This document shows positions 57,141-64,000 of a DNA stretch of 64,000 nt, one piece after another. The translations under genes were made by a program, and so were the position numbers. The stretch comes from Hymenobacter persicinus. GTDB lineage: Bacteria > Bacteroidota > Bacteroidia > Cytophagales > Hymenobacteraceae. The notes below the pieces were generated by a model. It searched no databases, had not been told where the DNA came from, and worked only from the letters and a program-made list of their open reading frames with translations. The DNA is taken from contig NZ_SEWE01000014.1 in assembly GCF_004167665.1 (NCBI RefSeq), positions 42,895-106,894 on the forward strand, read 5' to 3'. Positions within the stretch are counted from its first letter, which is position 1. Each line of letters opens with the position of its first letter.

Positions 57141-58844
57141 CTATTTGGCTACCACGAAGCGCACCGTCTGGCTGGTTTCGCTGGTCGTGACGGTGGCCAG
57201 GTACACGCCGTTTTGCAGCTCGGCGGGCAAACTCAGCTGCTGGGGGCCGGCGCTGAGGCGACCGGCTTCGATAACGGCAACCTTCCGGCCCAGGGCATCC
57301 ACCACGCGCACCGTGGCTACGTCGGCCTGCTTGAGCTCGAAGGAAAGCAGGGCGGCGCCGGCGGTGGGGTTAGGCGATACGCTCAGGCTCTGGAGCTGGC
57401 CGGTAGCGGCGGGTTTGGTGGCCAGCGTGAAGCTGGGGCGGTTGTAGCAGGTGGTCTGGGGCGCGAAGTTGGTCCAGCCGGCGGCCCAGTTGGTGGCACC
57501 GAAGGCCCCGCGGTAGGACACGGCCGTGAAGGCGCCGTTCACGCCGCTGCCGCTGCCCGAGAGCTTGGCATCCGTAAACACGCCGCCGTTGTTCAGAATC
57601 GAAGCGGCGGGCAGGGCGAAAGTGGGGGCGCAGGCCGCGTTGCCGCAGTTGCCGTTGAAGGCGAAGTTATCGGTGTTCAGGCCCAGGGCGCCCACCGTGG
57701 TAAAGGTTTGGTTGGCCCGGCTGGCGGCGTTGAAGTAGCCGTTCACGTCGAAGCTGCTGCCCGAGTTGACGCTGTAGTAGCTCGACGTCGAGCCCGAGTT
57801 AATATCGGCAAACACGTTGTTGGCGAATACCGATGAACCGTCGGCCAGGGCGCCCTCGGTGAGCGTGCCGTCCACGAGCACGCCGGTGCGGTAGCCGGTC
57901 ACCACGCTGTTGAACAGGCTGATGGCCGAGTTGCGGCGGATGTGCACCCCGCGGCGGTATTCGGCGGCGGCGGCGCTCAGCGGGCCGGGCAGCAGCACGC
58001 TCATGTTGGAGAAGACGGCCGAAGTGCGGGGCGTGTTGATGGTGCCGTTGGCGTCGTTGTCACTCTCGAAGGCGTTGGAGGCGCCCGTGGCGGTGGCGTC
58101 GGCTACGGCCGGGTCGCGCAGGCCGATGCCGAACTGCACGCGGCCCGAGTAGCCGTTGTCGGTGTCGAAGTCGTCGTCGGTGCCGCGGAAGGCAATCAGG
58201 TGCTTGGCATTCACCGTGCCGCCAAACCACTCGAAGGAGTCGTCGCCGCTGTAGGAAACCTGCACGTAGTCGATGGTGGTGCCGTTGCCGACGGCGGCCA
58301 GGGTCAGACCGTTGATTTCCTGGTTGGGCTGCAACGGTACGCCGGCGTATTCAATGCGCACGTAGCGGATGATGCCGGAGTTGTCGGCCGGGTCGGTGCC
58401 GCCGTAGTTGGCCACCGGGCCGCCTTCCACGATGGGGTCGCCGGGCTGGTTCTGGGGAGCCCGGCCGCAGACGATAACCCCGCCCCAGTCGCCGGCGGCG
58501 CGGCTGCCCGCGGGCTGGTTGGAGGTAAAGACGATGGGCTGGGCCGCGGTGCCGTCGGCAATGAGCTTGCCCCCGCGCTGGATGATGAGGGTGCCCTTGT
58601 TGGCCAAATCCCCCTTAATGATGGTGCCCGGCTCGATGGTCAGTGTCACGCCGCTGGGCACGTACACGAAGCCGTTGAGCAGGTAGATGTTGTTGCGGGT
58701 CCAGGTTGTGTTGGCCGAGATGTTGCCGGCGGGTACTACCACGGCGGCCGGGGCAGTGGGGCACTGGGTTTGGGCCACGGCGCCCGAGGTGGCCGCCGCG
58801 ACGGTAGCCATTGCCAGAAAGGCGGAGAGTACGAGCTTTTTCAT
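57141..58844 (-). CDS. T9SS-exported beta-helix-like protein
   Basis: This 567-residue protein has a signal peptide (MKKLVLSAFLAMATVAAATSGAVAQ). The body is strand-rich with a right-handed beta-helix look: ISANTTWTRNNIYLLNGFVYVPSGVTLTIEPGTIIKGD, KGTLIIQRGGKLIADGTAAQPIVFTSN, IIRYVRIEYAG, IDYVQVSYSGDDSFEWFGGTVNAKHLIAF. It is Asn/Gly/Asp-rich with several Cys. The T9SS type A sorting domain is at about 485-567 (SLSVSPNPTAGAALLSF...VRVVDALGRKVAVIEAG...NGVYLATVTTSETSQTVRFVVAK). It lies just downstream of the TonB receptor on the same strand, and the pair is probably one functional unit. Confidence 0.92.
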   Translation of the reverse strand: MKKLVLSAFLAMATVAAATSGAVAQTQCPTAPAAVVVPAGNISANTTWTRNNIYLLNGFVYVPSGVTLTIEPGTIIKGDLANKGTLIIQRGGKLIADGTAAQPIVFTSNQPAGSRAAGDWGGVIVCGRAPQNQPGDPIVEGGPVANYGGTDPADNSGIIRYVRIEYAGVPLQPNQEINGLTLAAVGNGTTIDYVQVSYSGDDSFEWFGGTVNAKHLIAFRGTDDDFDTDNGYSGRVQFGIGLRDPAVADATATGASNAFESDNDANGTINTPRTSAVFSNMSVLLPGPLSAAAAEYRRGVHIRRNSAISLFNSVVTGYRTGVLVDGTLTEGALADGSSVFANNVFADINSGSTSSYYSVNSGSSFDVNGYFNAASRANQTFTTVGALGLNTDNFAFNGNCGNAACAPTFALPAASILNNGGVFTDAKLSGSGSGVNGAFTAVSYRGAFGATNWAAGWTNFAPQTTCYNRPSFTLATKPAATGQLQSLSVSPNPTAGAALLSFELKQADVATVRVVDALGRKVAVIEAGRLSAGPQQLSLPAELQNGVYLATVTTSETSQTVRFVVAK

Positions 58845-58989
58845 GAGGGCAAGGGTAGAGGTTGACGAAGGAAAGGTGCGGGGTGAGTTGCTGCGACAAA
58901 GGTCCGGGCCGGGACGGGCTTATGCAGGCAAATCAGGTTGTGAATTGGTTACCGGCGCGTTACCAAATCATTGCCTGCGGCCGGCCCTA

Positions 58990-59021
58990 AAAAGCCAAAG
59001 CCCGGCTGGGCCGGGCTTTGG
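58990..59021 (-). terminator. Terminator of the TonB receptor gene
   Basis: CCAAAGCCCGG/CCGGGCTTTGG stem with a TTTTTA tract on the minus strand, after the stop at 59031. Confidence 0.88.
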
Positions 59022-59030
59022 ATGAGGAGC

Positions 59031-61853
59031 TTAGAACTTGTAGGTGAGTCCGGCCGTGGAGTAGGAGCCGCGGCGGAAGCTGGCAAAGGAGGCCGTTTCG
59101 TAGGCTTTGTTGATCTTGCCGTTGCGGTCCAGGTCGTAGTACTGGCGCACCCGCTGGTTGAGCAAATCCTGAATACCCAGGCGCAGGTCGAAGTGCTTGC
59201 CCAGGCCCTTGGTTACGGCTAAGTCCACCACGTTGCGGGGCAGCTCAATAACCGAGTAGTTCAGGCCCAGGTCGCCGACGAAGGTGAGGCGGGGGCCGAT
59301 GATGTTGTACTGGGCCGAGACCTGCAGGCGGTGCTCATCGTCCTGGTAAAACAGGCCGGTGTTGACCACGTAGGGCGACTGGCCCTGCAGCGGCCGGTTC
59401 GAGAGGGCAAAGCCGTTGTTGGCCGCGTTGTCGGCCAGCTGTACCCGGCTGCGGATAAAGGAGGCGTTGAGCACCACCGACATGCGCTGCAGAAACTTGC
59501 TTTCCGACAGCTCCACGAACGACTTGCGGGCCTCGAGTTCCACGCCCACGTCGTAGGCCTTGTCGGCGTTCTGGTAGGTCAGGTAGAGGTCGGTGCCGGT
59601 GGTCTGGGTGGTTTGCTCAATGGCGTCGCGGAACGATTTGTAGAACACGCCCACCGAAATCAGCTCCGAGCGGCTGGGGTAGAACTCGTAGCGCAGGTCG
59701 GCGTTGTAGATGGTGGCCGTCTTGAGCGAGTCGTTGCCGCGGATGTAGAAGTCGTTGGCGAAGTCGTAGTACACGTAGTTGGCTACTTCCCGGAACTCGG
59801 GGCGGTTTACCGTCACGCTGCCGGCCAGGCGCAGCAGGCTGCGCTGGTTGAAGTTGTAGGTGGCATTAAAGGAGGGCAGCGGAATAGTACGCTTCTCCTC
59901 GTAGTCGGCGTTGTTGCCGGGCTTGAGGGCCTTGCGGTTGTATTCCACCCGCAGCCCGCCCGACACGCTGAATTTGTCTGAAATCGGGGCTACGCCGCTC
60001 AGGTAGGCGGCCACCAGGTTGTTTTCGGCCGAGTAGCTGTCCTCGGGCGCGGTGCCTTCCTGCAAGCGGAAGCCGTTCGGGCCGAGGTTCTTGGCGTCGA
60101 AGATCTGCTCGATGGGCAGGTTGAGCAGGGTGCGGTCAAACACGTTGTTGGCCCCGCGGATGTAGGAGAAGTAGCGGCTGTTGAAGTCGCGCTTCTTGTT
60201 TTCGGCGTAGAAGCCCAGCCGCAGCTTGTACTGATTGAGCATCGTCGTGTCGCGGCCCGTGAAGCGCTGCTCCCACTGCCCGCTGGCCATGTAGGTGTTT
60301 TCCTTCAGGTCCGAATAGTAGCGCGAGGCGTCGTACTGGGTGCCGTTGTTGGTCACCACCACCTTGTAGGGGCCGGTGTCGCCCTCGCTGCGCACCGAGC
60401 GGAAGCGGCGGTAGTCAGGCTCGTCGCGGAACACGTAGTTGTAGCCCCCCGACCAGGTCAGGGTCGAGTTGCGCTTGGGGCCTACTTCGTGGGTACCCTG
60501 GAGCTGGCCCGAGTAAATGGTGCGGCTCTGGTAGTGCAACGCGTAGTTATCGACTTCCACCCCGTCGCCGGGCCCGCCCTGCTCGTAGGAGATGCCCCGG
60601 CGGCGCACCACTTCGTCGGTACCGTACTGGTTGAGGAAGTTGCGGAATTCGAGCCGGTGGTGGTCGTTGAGGCGTACCTGCCAGTTGTGAATCACGCCCA
60701 GGCGCGTGCCGGTCACCGACTTCAGGTCGCTGTACAAGCGCTGGGGCAGGGCAATCCGGGTGTTGGGGTCGAAGTACTGGTAGCGGTTGCGCTCAATGTC
60801 GTACTGCTCCCGGGTGTTCGAGTACGACAGCGACGTGACGTTGCTCAGATACACCTGCCCGATTTCAAAGCGGTTGTTCAGGCCCAGCGACAGGCGCAGG
60901 TCGGGCCGGGCCGTGGTCAGGCGCGGGGTCCACTCGTTGCGCAGGCCCTGGCCTACTTGCTGCAGCGGCTCCCCAGAGAGGTTTTTGTCGATAAACTTGG
61001 GGGCGCTGCCCGGCAGGGTCCGCTGCCCGTTGTCGAAGCCCAGCCAGTCGGTGCCGCTGTGGTCGGTTTGCTGGAAGCCGCCCTGCATGGTCGTGTTGCT
61101 GCGGGCCCAGCCTGATACCGACAGCGTGCCCGACTTGTCCAGCACGCTGTTCTTGGTATAGACTTTCACCACGCCCCCGCCCATTTCGCCGGGCAGCTCC
61201 GGGGCCCCCGATTTAAAAATCAGCACCCGGTCGATAACCGAGGAAGGCAGAATATCGAAGGAGAAGGAGCGGGTGTCGACTTCCGCCGAGGGCGTCAGCG
61301 CGTCGTTGAGCAGCACCGTGTTGTAGCGCTCAGCCAGCCCGCGAATCACGATGAAGTTGTTGCTTTGAATCGTGACGCCGGGAATCCGCTTCACGACCTC
61401 GGCCGCGTCGCGGTCCAGGGTTTTCACAATCTGGTCGTTGCTCATGCCACTGACCACGACCTCGCTTTTTTTCAGGTCCTGAATCATGGCTACCTCGGTG
61501 CCGGTTTGCTTCTGGCCCGTTACCACCACTTCCTTCAGATTCTGGGCGTTTTCCTCCATCACCCCGTTCAGGGTGGTTTTGGCGTCGGCCGTCACCACGA
61601 TGCTCGAGAAGTTCAGGGGCTTATAGCCGATGTAGGTCATCGTGATGTTGTAGGTGCCCGGTGCCAGCTTCAGCTCGTAGCTGCCGTCCACGTCGACCGG
61701 GGCGGCCTGGGTCGTGCCCGGCACCAGCACCGTGGCGCCGATGACGCCCTCGCCCGTCTTTTTATCCGTTACCTTACCGCCGATGCTGCCCTGCTGGGCC
61801 AGAAGTAAGTGACTCAGGGTTAGGAAGAAAAATAGTAGAGCAGAGCGACGCAT
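59031..61853 (-). CDS. TonB-dependent outer-membrane receptor
   Basis: This 940-residue receptor has a signal peptide (MRRSALLFFFLTLSHLLLAQ), a carboxypeptidase-regulatory-like domain at about 22-105 (GSIGGKVTDKKTGEGVIGATVLVPGTTQAAPVDVDGSYELKL), a plug at about 130-255 (KTLDRDAAEVVKRIPGVTIQSNNFIVIRGLAERYNTVLLND), and a barrel to the C-terminal RRGSYSTAGLTYKF. It takes up a ligand with TonB/ExbBD energy. There is no SusD partner, so it is not a SusCD pair. The ligand is unknown; the neighbouring T9SS protein may capture or process it. The start at 61853 is chosen from the signal peptide. Confidence 0.95.
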   Translation of the reverse strand: MRRSALLFFFLTLSHLLLAQQGSIGGKVTDKKTGEGVIGATVLVPGTTQAAPVDVDGSYELKLAPGTYNITMTYIGYKPLNFSSIVVTADAKTTLNGVMEENAQNLKEVVVTGQKQTGTEVAMIQDLKKSEVVVSGMSNDQIVKTLDRDAAEVVKRIPGVTIQSNNFIVIRGLAERYNTVLLNDALTPSAEVDTRSFSFDILPSSVIDRVLIFKSGAPELPGEMGGGVVKVYTKNSVLDKSGTLSVSGWARSNTTMQGGFQQTDHSGTDWLGFDNGQRTLPGSAPKFIDKNLSGEPLQQVGQGLRNEWTPRLTTARPDLRLSLGLNNRFEIGQVYLSNVTSLSYSNTREQYDIERNRYQYFDPNTRIALPQRLYSDLKSVTGTRLGVIHNWQVRLNDHHRLEFRNFLNQYGTDEVVRRRGISYEQGGPGDGVEVDNYALHYQSRTIYSGQLQGTHEVGPKRNSTLTWSGGYNYVFRDEPDYRRFRSVRSEGDTGPYKVVVTNNGTQYDASRYYSDLKENTYMASGQWEQRFTGRDTTMLNQYKLRLGFYAENKKRDFNSRYFSYIRGANNVFDRTLLNLPIEQIFDAKNLGPNGFRLQEGTAPEDSYSAENNLVAAYLSGVAPISDKFSVSGGLRVEYNRKALKPGNNADYEEKRTIPLPSFNATYNFNQRSLLRLAGSVTVNRPEFREVANYVYYDFANDFYIRGNDSLKTATIYNADLRYEFYPSRSELISVGVFYKSFRDAIEQTTQTTGTDLYLTYQNADKAYDVGVELEARKSFVELSESKFLQRMSVVLNASFIRSRVQLADNAANNGFALSNRPLQGQSPYVVNTGLFYQDDEHRLQVSAQYNIIGPRLTFVGDLGLNYSVIELPRNVVDLAVTKGLGKHFDLRLGIQDLLNQRVRQYYDLDRNGKINKAYETASFASFRRGSYSTAGLTYKF

Positions 61854-61970
61854 AGACCAGTGGTTTGAAACGTTTTGCAAAGCTACCCGCACCCTGTTAT
61901 CCGAATATTGCGGCAGCATTATGCTTATGTTATCCACTGGGTAAGTAGCTCATGTTCTGAACTAAACCGT

Positions 61971-61978
61971 TACTTTTG
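61971..61978 (+). promoter_or_regulatory. -7 element of the yicC-type gene
   Basis: TACTTTTG, exact match to TAnnTTTG, 24 bases before the ATG at 62003. The -33 element is weak. Confidence 0.6.
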
Positions 61979-62002
61979 CGGCCCTTTTGTCTTCTTCCGA
62001 CT

Positions 62003-62893
62003 ATGCTCCAATCCATGACCGGCTACGGCATTGCCCGCCGCGAAACCGACCATTACGCCGCCACCGTCGAGGTGAAATCCCTCAACTCCAAGACCCTGGA
62101 CCTGAGTTTGCGGCTGCCCCGTTTTCTGCAGGACCGGGAGCTGGAAATCCGCAACCTGGTGACCAAGACGCTGGTGCGGGGTAAGGTGAACCTCACCTTC
62201 GACTTCACGCGCCCGCGTAGCGCCGCCCGGCTCGGCGTGGTCCTCAACCAGGAAACGCTGCTGGCTGCTTACGCTGAGCTGGAAAAGGCTGCCGAGCTGG
62301 TCGGCGCGCCCAAAGACCAGCTGTTTGCCCTGGCCCTAAACCTGCCCGGGGTGCTGCAGGCGCCCACCGCCGAAGCCGTGGAGGAAGAGGAGGAAGTAAG
62401 CTGGGACGAGCTGCTGCCCTTAGTGCACGAGGCCCTGGAGCGCGTCAATCAGTTCCGCCGCGACGAAGGCCAAACCCTGACGGCCGAAATTCTGGGCTAC
62501 GTGGAGCGGATTCGCGCCCAGCTCACGGAGGTGGAGCGCTACGACCCGATGCGCATCGAGCAGGTGCGGCTGCGGCTGCAAATGCACTTAGCGGAGATTT
62601 CCGCCAACGAGCACTTCAACCCCATCCGCTTCGAGCAGGAGATTTTGTACTATATTGAAAAACTGGATATCGCCGAGGAAAAAGTCCGGTTGGGCAGCCA
62701 TTTACAGTACTTCAACGAAACGGTCGGTTTGCCCGAGTACAGCGGAAAGAAATTAGCGTTTATTTCGCAGGAAATTGGTCGGGAAATCAACACGATAGGT
62801 TCCAAAGCCAACGACTCCACGGTCCAGCACCTGGTGGTCGGGATGAAGGAGGAGTTGGAGAAGATTAAGGAGCAAATCAACAATATTCTCTGA
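62003..62893 (+). CDS. yicC: YicC-family endoribonuclease
   Basis: This 296-residue protein opens with the family signature MLQSMTGYGIARRE, which sets the start at 62003. The N-terminal YicC domain (EVKSLNSKTLDLSLRLPRFLQDRELEIRNLVTKTLVRGKVNLTFDF) and the C-terminal DUF1732 domain (EISANEHFNPIRFEQEILYYIEKLDIAEEKVRLGSHLQYF; GKKLAFISQEIGREINTIGSKANDSTVQHLVVGMKEELEKIKEQ) are both complete. Members in E. coli and others act as endoribonucleases on small RNAs. The length is normal. It is divergent from the TonB receptor and has its own promoter. In many genomes gmk follows; here it does not. Confidence 0.96.
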   Translation: MLQSMTGYGIARRETDHYAATVEVKSLNSKTLDLSLRLPRFLQDRELEIRNLVTKTLVRGKVNLTFDFTRPRSAARLGVVLNQETLLAAYAELEKAAELVGAPKDQLFALALNLPGVLQAPTAEAVEEEEEVSWDELLPLVHEALERVNQFRRDEGQTLTAEILGYVERIRAQLTEVERYDPMRIEQVRLRLQMHLAEISANEHFNPIRFEQEILYYIEKLDIAEEKVRLGSHLQYFNETVGLPEYSGKKLAFISQEIGREINTIGSKANDSTVQHLVVGMKEELEKIKEQINNIL

Positions 62894-63215
62894 GTCCAAC
62901 TGTTCGGCAAATCAGCCCGCCAAAACTGAAAAATTGAACTTTTGATATAAATTTTGGTATAGCAGTATGCCAATAATGGATTGATGTCGGAAGATTTTTT
63001 TTCAACTCAATCCAAACGCTGCTGAGCTGCGTAAATGGCTTAGAATGCTCTTAAAGCCTGGTTTTGGGTTTAGAGTATATTGCCCGTGAATTATTTCTCT
63101 AGGAAATACTTGCGGTTTAAGTTTTTGTGCGTAAATTGTGTTATCCGAACAGAAGCCCTCTTCTTTTCGGTTTCTTCTTCAAGCTTTGAATTCCACCTTT
63201 TTTCAGCCTACAACT
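62894..63215. other. 322-bp region without a gene
   Basis: AT-richer than its surroundings, with a T8 tract near 62995. TTG about 19 bases before TAAATTGT near 63133 may be a degenerate promoter for the gene at 63216. No protein-like frame and no clear hairpin were seen. Confidence 0.5.
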
Positions 63216-63758
63216 ATGAAAAAAGCATTACTCGCCCCTGTTCTGTGCCTGACGCTGATGCTGATGGCCTTCCGCCCCTACGCTGAGGTCGAAATGATCA
63301 AGAAGCGCGTGTTGAGCGAGCGTGTCGAAATCCTGATTCCCAAGGGCTTCGAGGTGATGAGCGAGCAGCAGATGGACTTCAACTACGCGAAGTCGCAGAG
63401 CCGCCCGAGCGTTATCTACACCAACAGCAAGGAGGCTACCATCGCCTTCACTTACACCGACAACACGGCCGACCAGGACATGATTGACATGTACGCCGAC
63501 AACTTCTACAAGATGTACTCGAAGCAGTACAAGGAGGCGAAGTGGTTCAACAAAGGCGTCAAGGAAGTCAATGGCCGCAAGGTTGGCTACATGGAGCTGA
63601 TGAAGCCCGAACTCGGCCACGAGGTCTACAACCTGGTGTTCTTCACCGACGTGGAAGGCAAGCTGCTGATGTGCAACTTCACCTGCGCCGACCGTCAGAA
63701 GCCCGAGTGGGAAACGGTTGCCAAGCAGATCATGAACTCGTTCAAGACGAACGGCTAA
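63216..63758 (+). CDS. Small exported protein of unknown function
   Basis: This 180-residue protein has a signal peptide (MKKALLAPVLCLTLMLMAFRPYA). The mature part is alpha/beta: MIKKRVLSERVEILIPKGFEVMSEQQMDFNYAK, SRPSVIYTNSKEATIAFTYTDN, DQDMIDMYADNFYKMYSKQYKEAKWFNKGVKEVNGRKVGYMELM, and a C-terminal PEWETVAKQIMNSFKTNG. It resembles periplasmic DcrB/PsbP-like domains in its plan, but this is only a structural guess. Start at 63216 follows from the signal peptide. A terminator follows, so it is a single gene. Confidence 0.85.
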   Translation: MKKALLAPVLCLTLMLMAFRPYAEVEMIKKRVLSERVEILIPKGFEVMSEQQMDFNYAKSQSRPSVIYTNSKEATIAFTYTDNTADQDMIDMYADNFYKMYSKQYKEAKWFNKGVKEVNGRKVGYMELMKPELGHEVYNLVFFTDVEGKLLMCNFTCADRQKPEWETVAKQIMNSFKTNG

Positions 63759-63794
63759 GCTCCATCCGCTTCGGAGTTCTCCCAATCGTATAAC

Positions 63795-63840
63795 AAACCC
63801 AGAATTGTCTGCTTCCGAGCCGACGATTCTGGGTTTGCTG
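63795..63840 (+). terminator. Terminator of the small exported protein gene
   Basis: AAACCCAGAATTGTC/GACGATTCTGGGTTT stem with one G-T pair; the T-run is short (TTT). It may serve both strands. Confidence 0.7.
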
Positions 63841-63932
63841 CATTTAGCCCAGAATGGTGCCAATTACCCACTCCTTATAGTAGAGTGTGGTAAGTCGGAC
63901 CAGTAGTGCCGGAATGCATGATGAGGACACTG

Positions 63933-64000
63933 CTAGGGCTTTGCCGCGGGAGTGGCCAGCTGATCCAGAAACCGGGTGGTAAGCCGAAACACGCCCCGGA
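63933..64000 (-). CDS. C-terminal end of a gene entering from the right edge
   Basis: On the minus strand one frame reads RGVFRLTTRFLDQLATPAAKP and then TAG at 63935-63933. The composition fits host coding sequence, but only about 21 codons are visible. The other two minus frames are open but less protein-like. The product cannot be named. Confidence 0.4.
   Translation of the reverse strand, partial: RGVFRLTTRFLDQLATPAAKP

Overview
The window looks like chromosomal DNA of a pigmented Bacteroidota of the Cytophagales, most probably Hymenobacter or a close relative. Three secreted proteins end in type IX secretion (T9SS) sorting domains. There are TonB-dependent receptor proteins, an exosortase of the XrtX type, many GC-rich genes with weak ribosome binding sites, and repeated promoter elements of the Bacteroidota form TAnnTTTG. 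The genus is inferred from gene content, not from a marker gene. Two tRNA genes are present (Gly-GCC and Leu-UAA). There is no rRNA, CRISPR array, prophage or recognisable insertion sequence.

Layout. 1-5.2 kb: the start of a multi-PAS sensor (cut by the window edge), lipoprotein MsrA, a STAS-like small protein, an aldo/keto reductase, a secreted Gly/Thr/Ser-repeat protein and a DUF2141 protein. 5.4-13.7 kb: a lipoprotein, a large fusion with an HExxH site, a TolB-like propeller and a probable outer-membrane barrel, a YdeI/OmdA-type protein, a DsbA-family protein, a macroglobulin-like protein with a TonB plug, and a paralogue of the STAS-like protein. 13.7-17.9 kb: an orphan ABC ATPase, two paralogous barrel proteins around a DUF6624 lipoprotein, and an intergenic cluster of hairpin repeats.

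18.1-20.6 kb is the most unusual segment: a single very AT-rich gene with a winged-helix-like N-terminus, a PIN-like nuclease core, a long coiled coil and two C-terminal membrane helices. It is inserted between GC-rich housekeeping genes, bounded at its 3' end by a perfect hairpin, and has a possible operator at its start. It is the best candidate here for an undescribed, possibly defensive, system.

20.7-31.4 kb: mfd, a small acidic ORF, a YdjM-like membrane protein, an NYN-RNase/cold-shock fusion, a thioesterase, an Mpo1-like protein, an acetyltransferase, YajQ, TerC and a membrane J-protein with a partner. 31.4-37.0 kb: a T9SS-exported trypsin homologue that has lost its catalytic His and Ser, a lipoprotein and a T9SS metalloprotease. 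37.1-43.0 kb: a complete RND efflux operon (adaptor, pump, outer-membrane factor). 43.4-49.6 kb: a TrmH-type methyltransferase, mutS, two tRNAs and a divergent response regulator/histidine kinase pair.

49.7-56.9 kb: a conserved helical protein, exosortase XrtX with its partner, a MoxR ATPase, a methyltransferase, a flippase and a glycosyltransferase; the last three and the exosortase suggest a cell-surface function. 57.1-63.8 kb: a T9SS beta-helix-like protein paired with a TonB receptor, the YicC endoribonuclease and a small exported protein. A gene fragment enters from the right edge.

Several intergenic regions hold long imperfect inverted repeats of different sequence (near 41.8, 44.0 and 53.5 kb), which look like dispersed palindromic elements rather than simple terminators.
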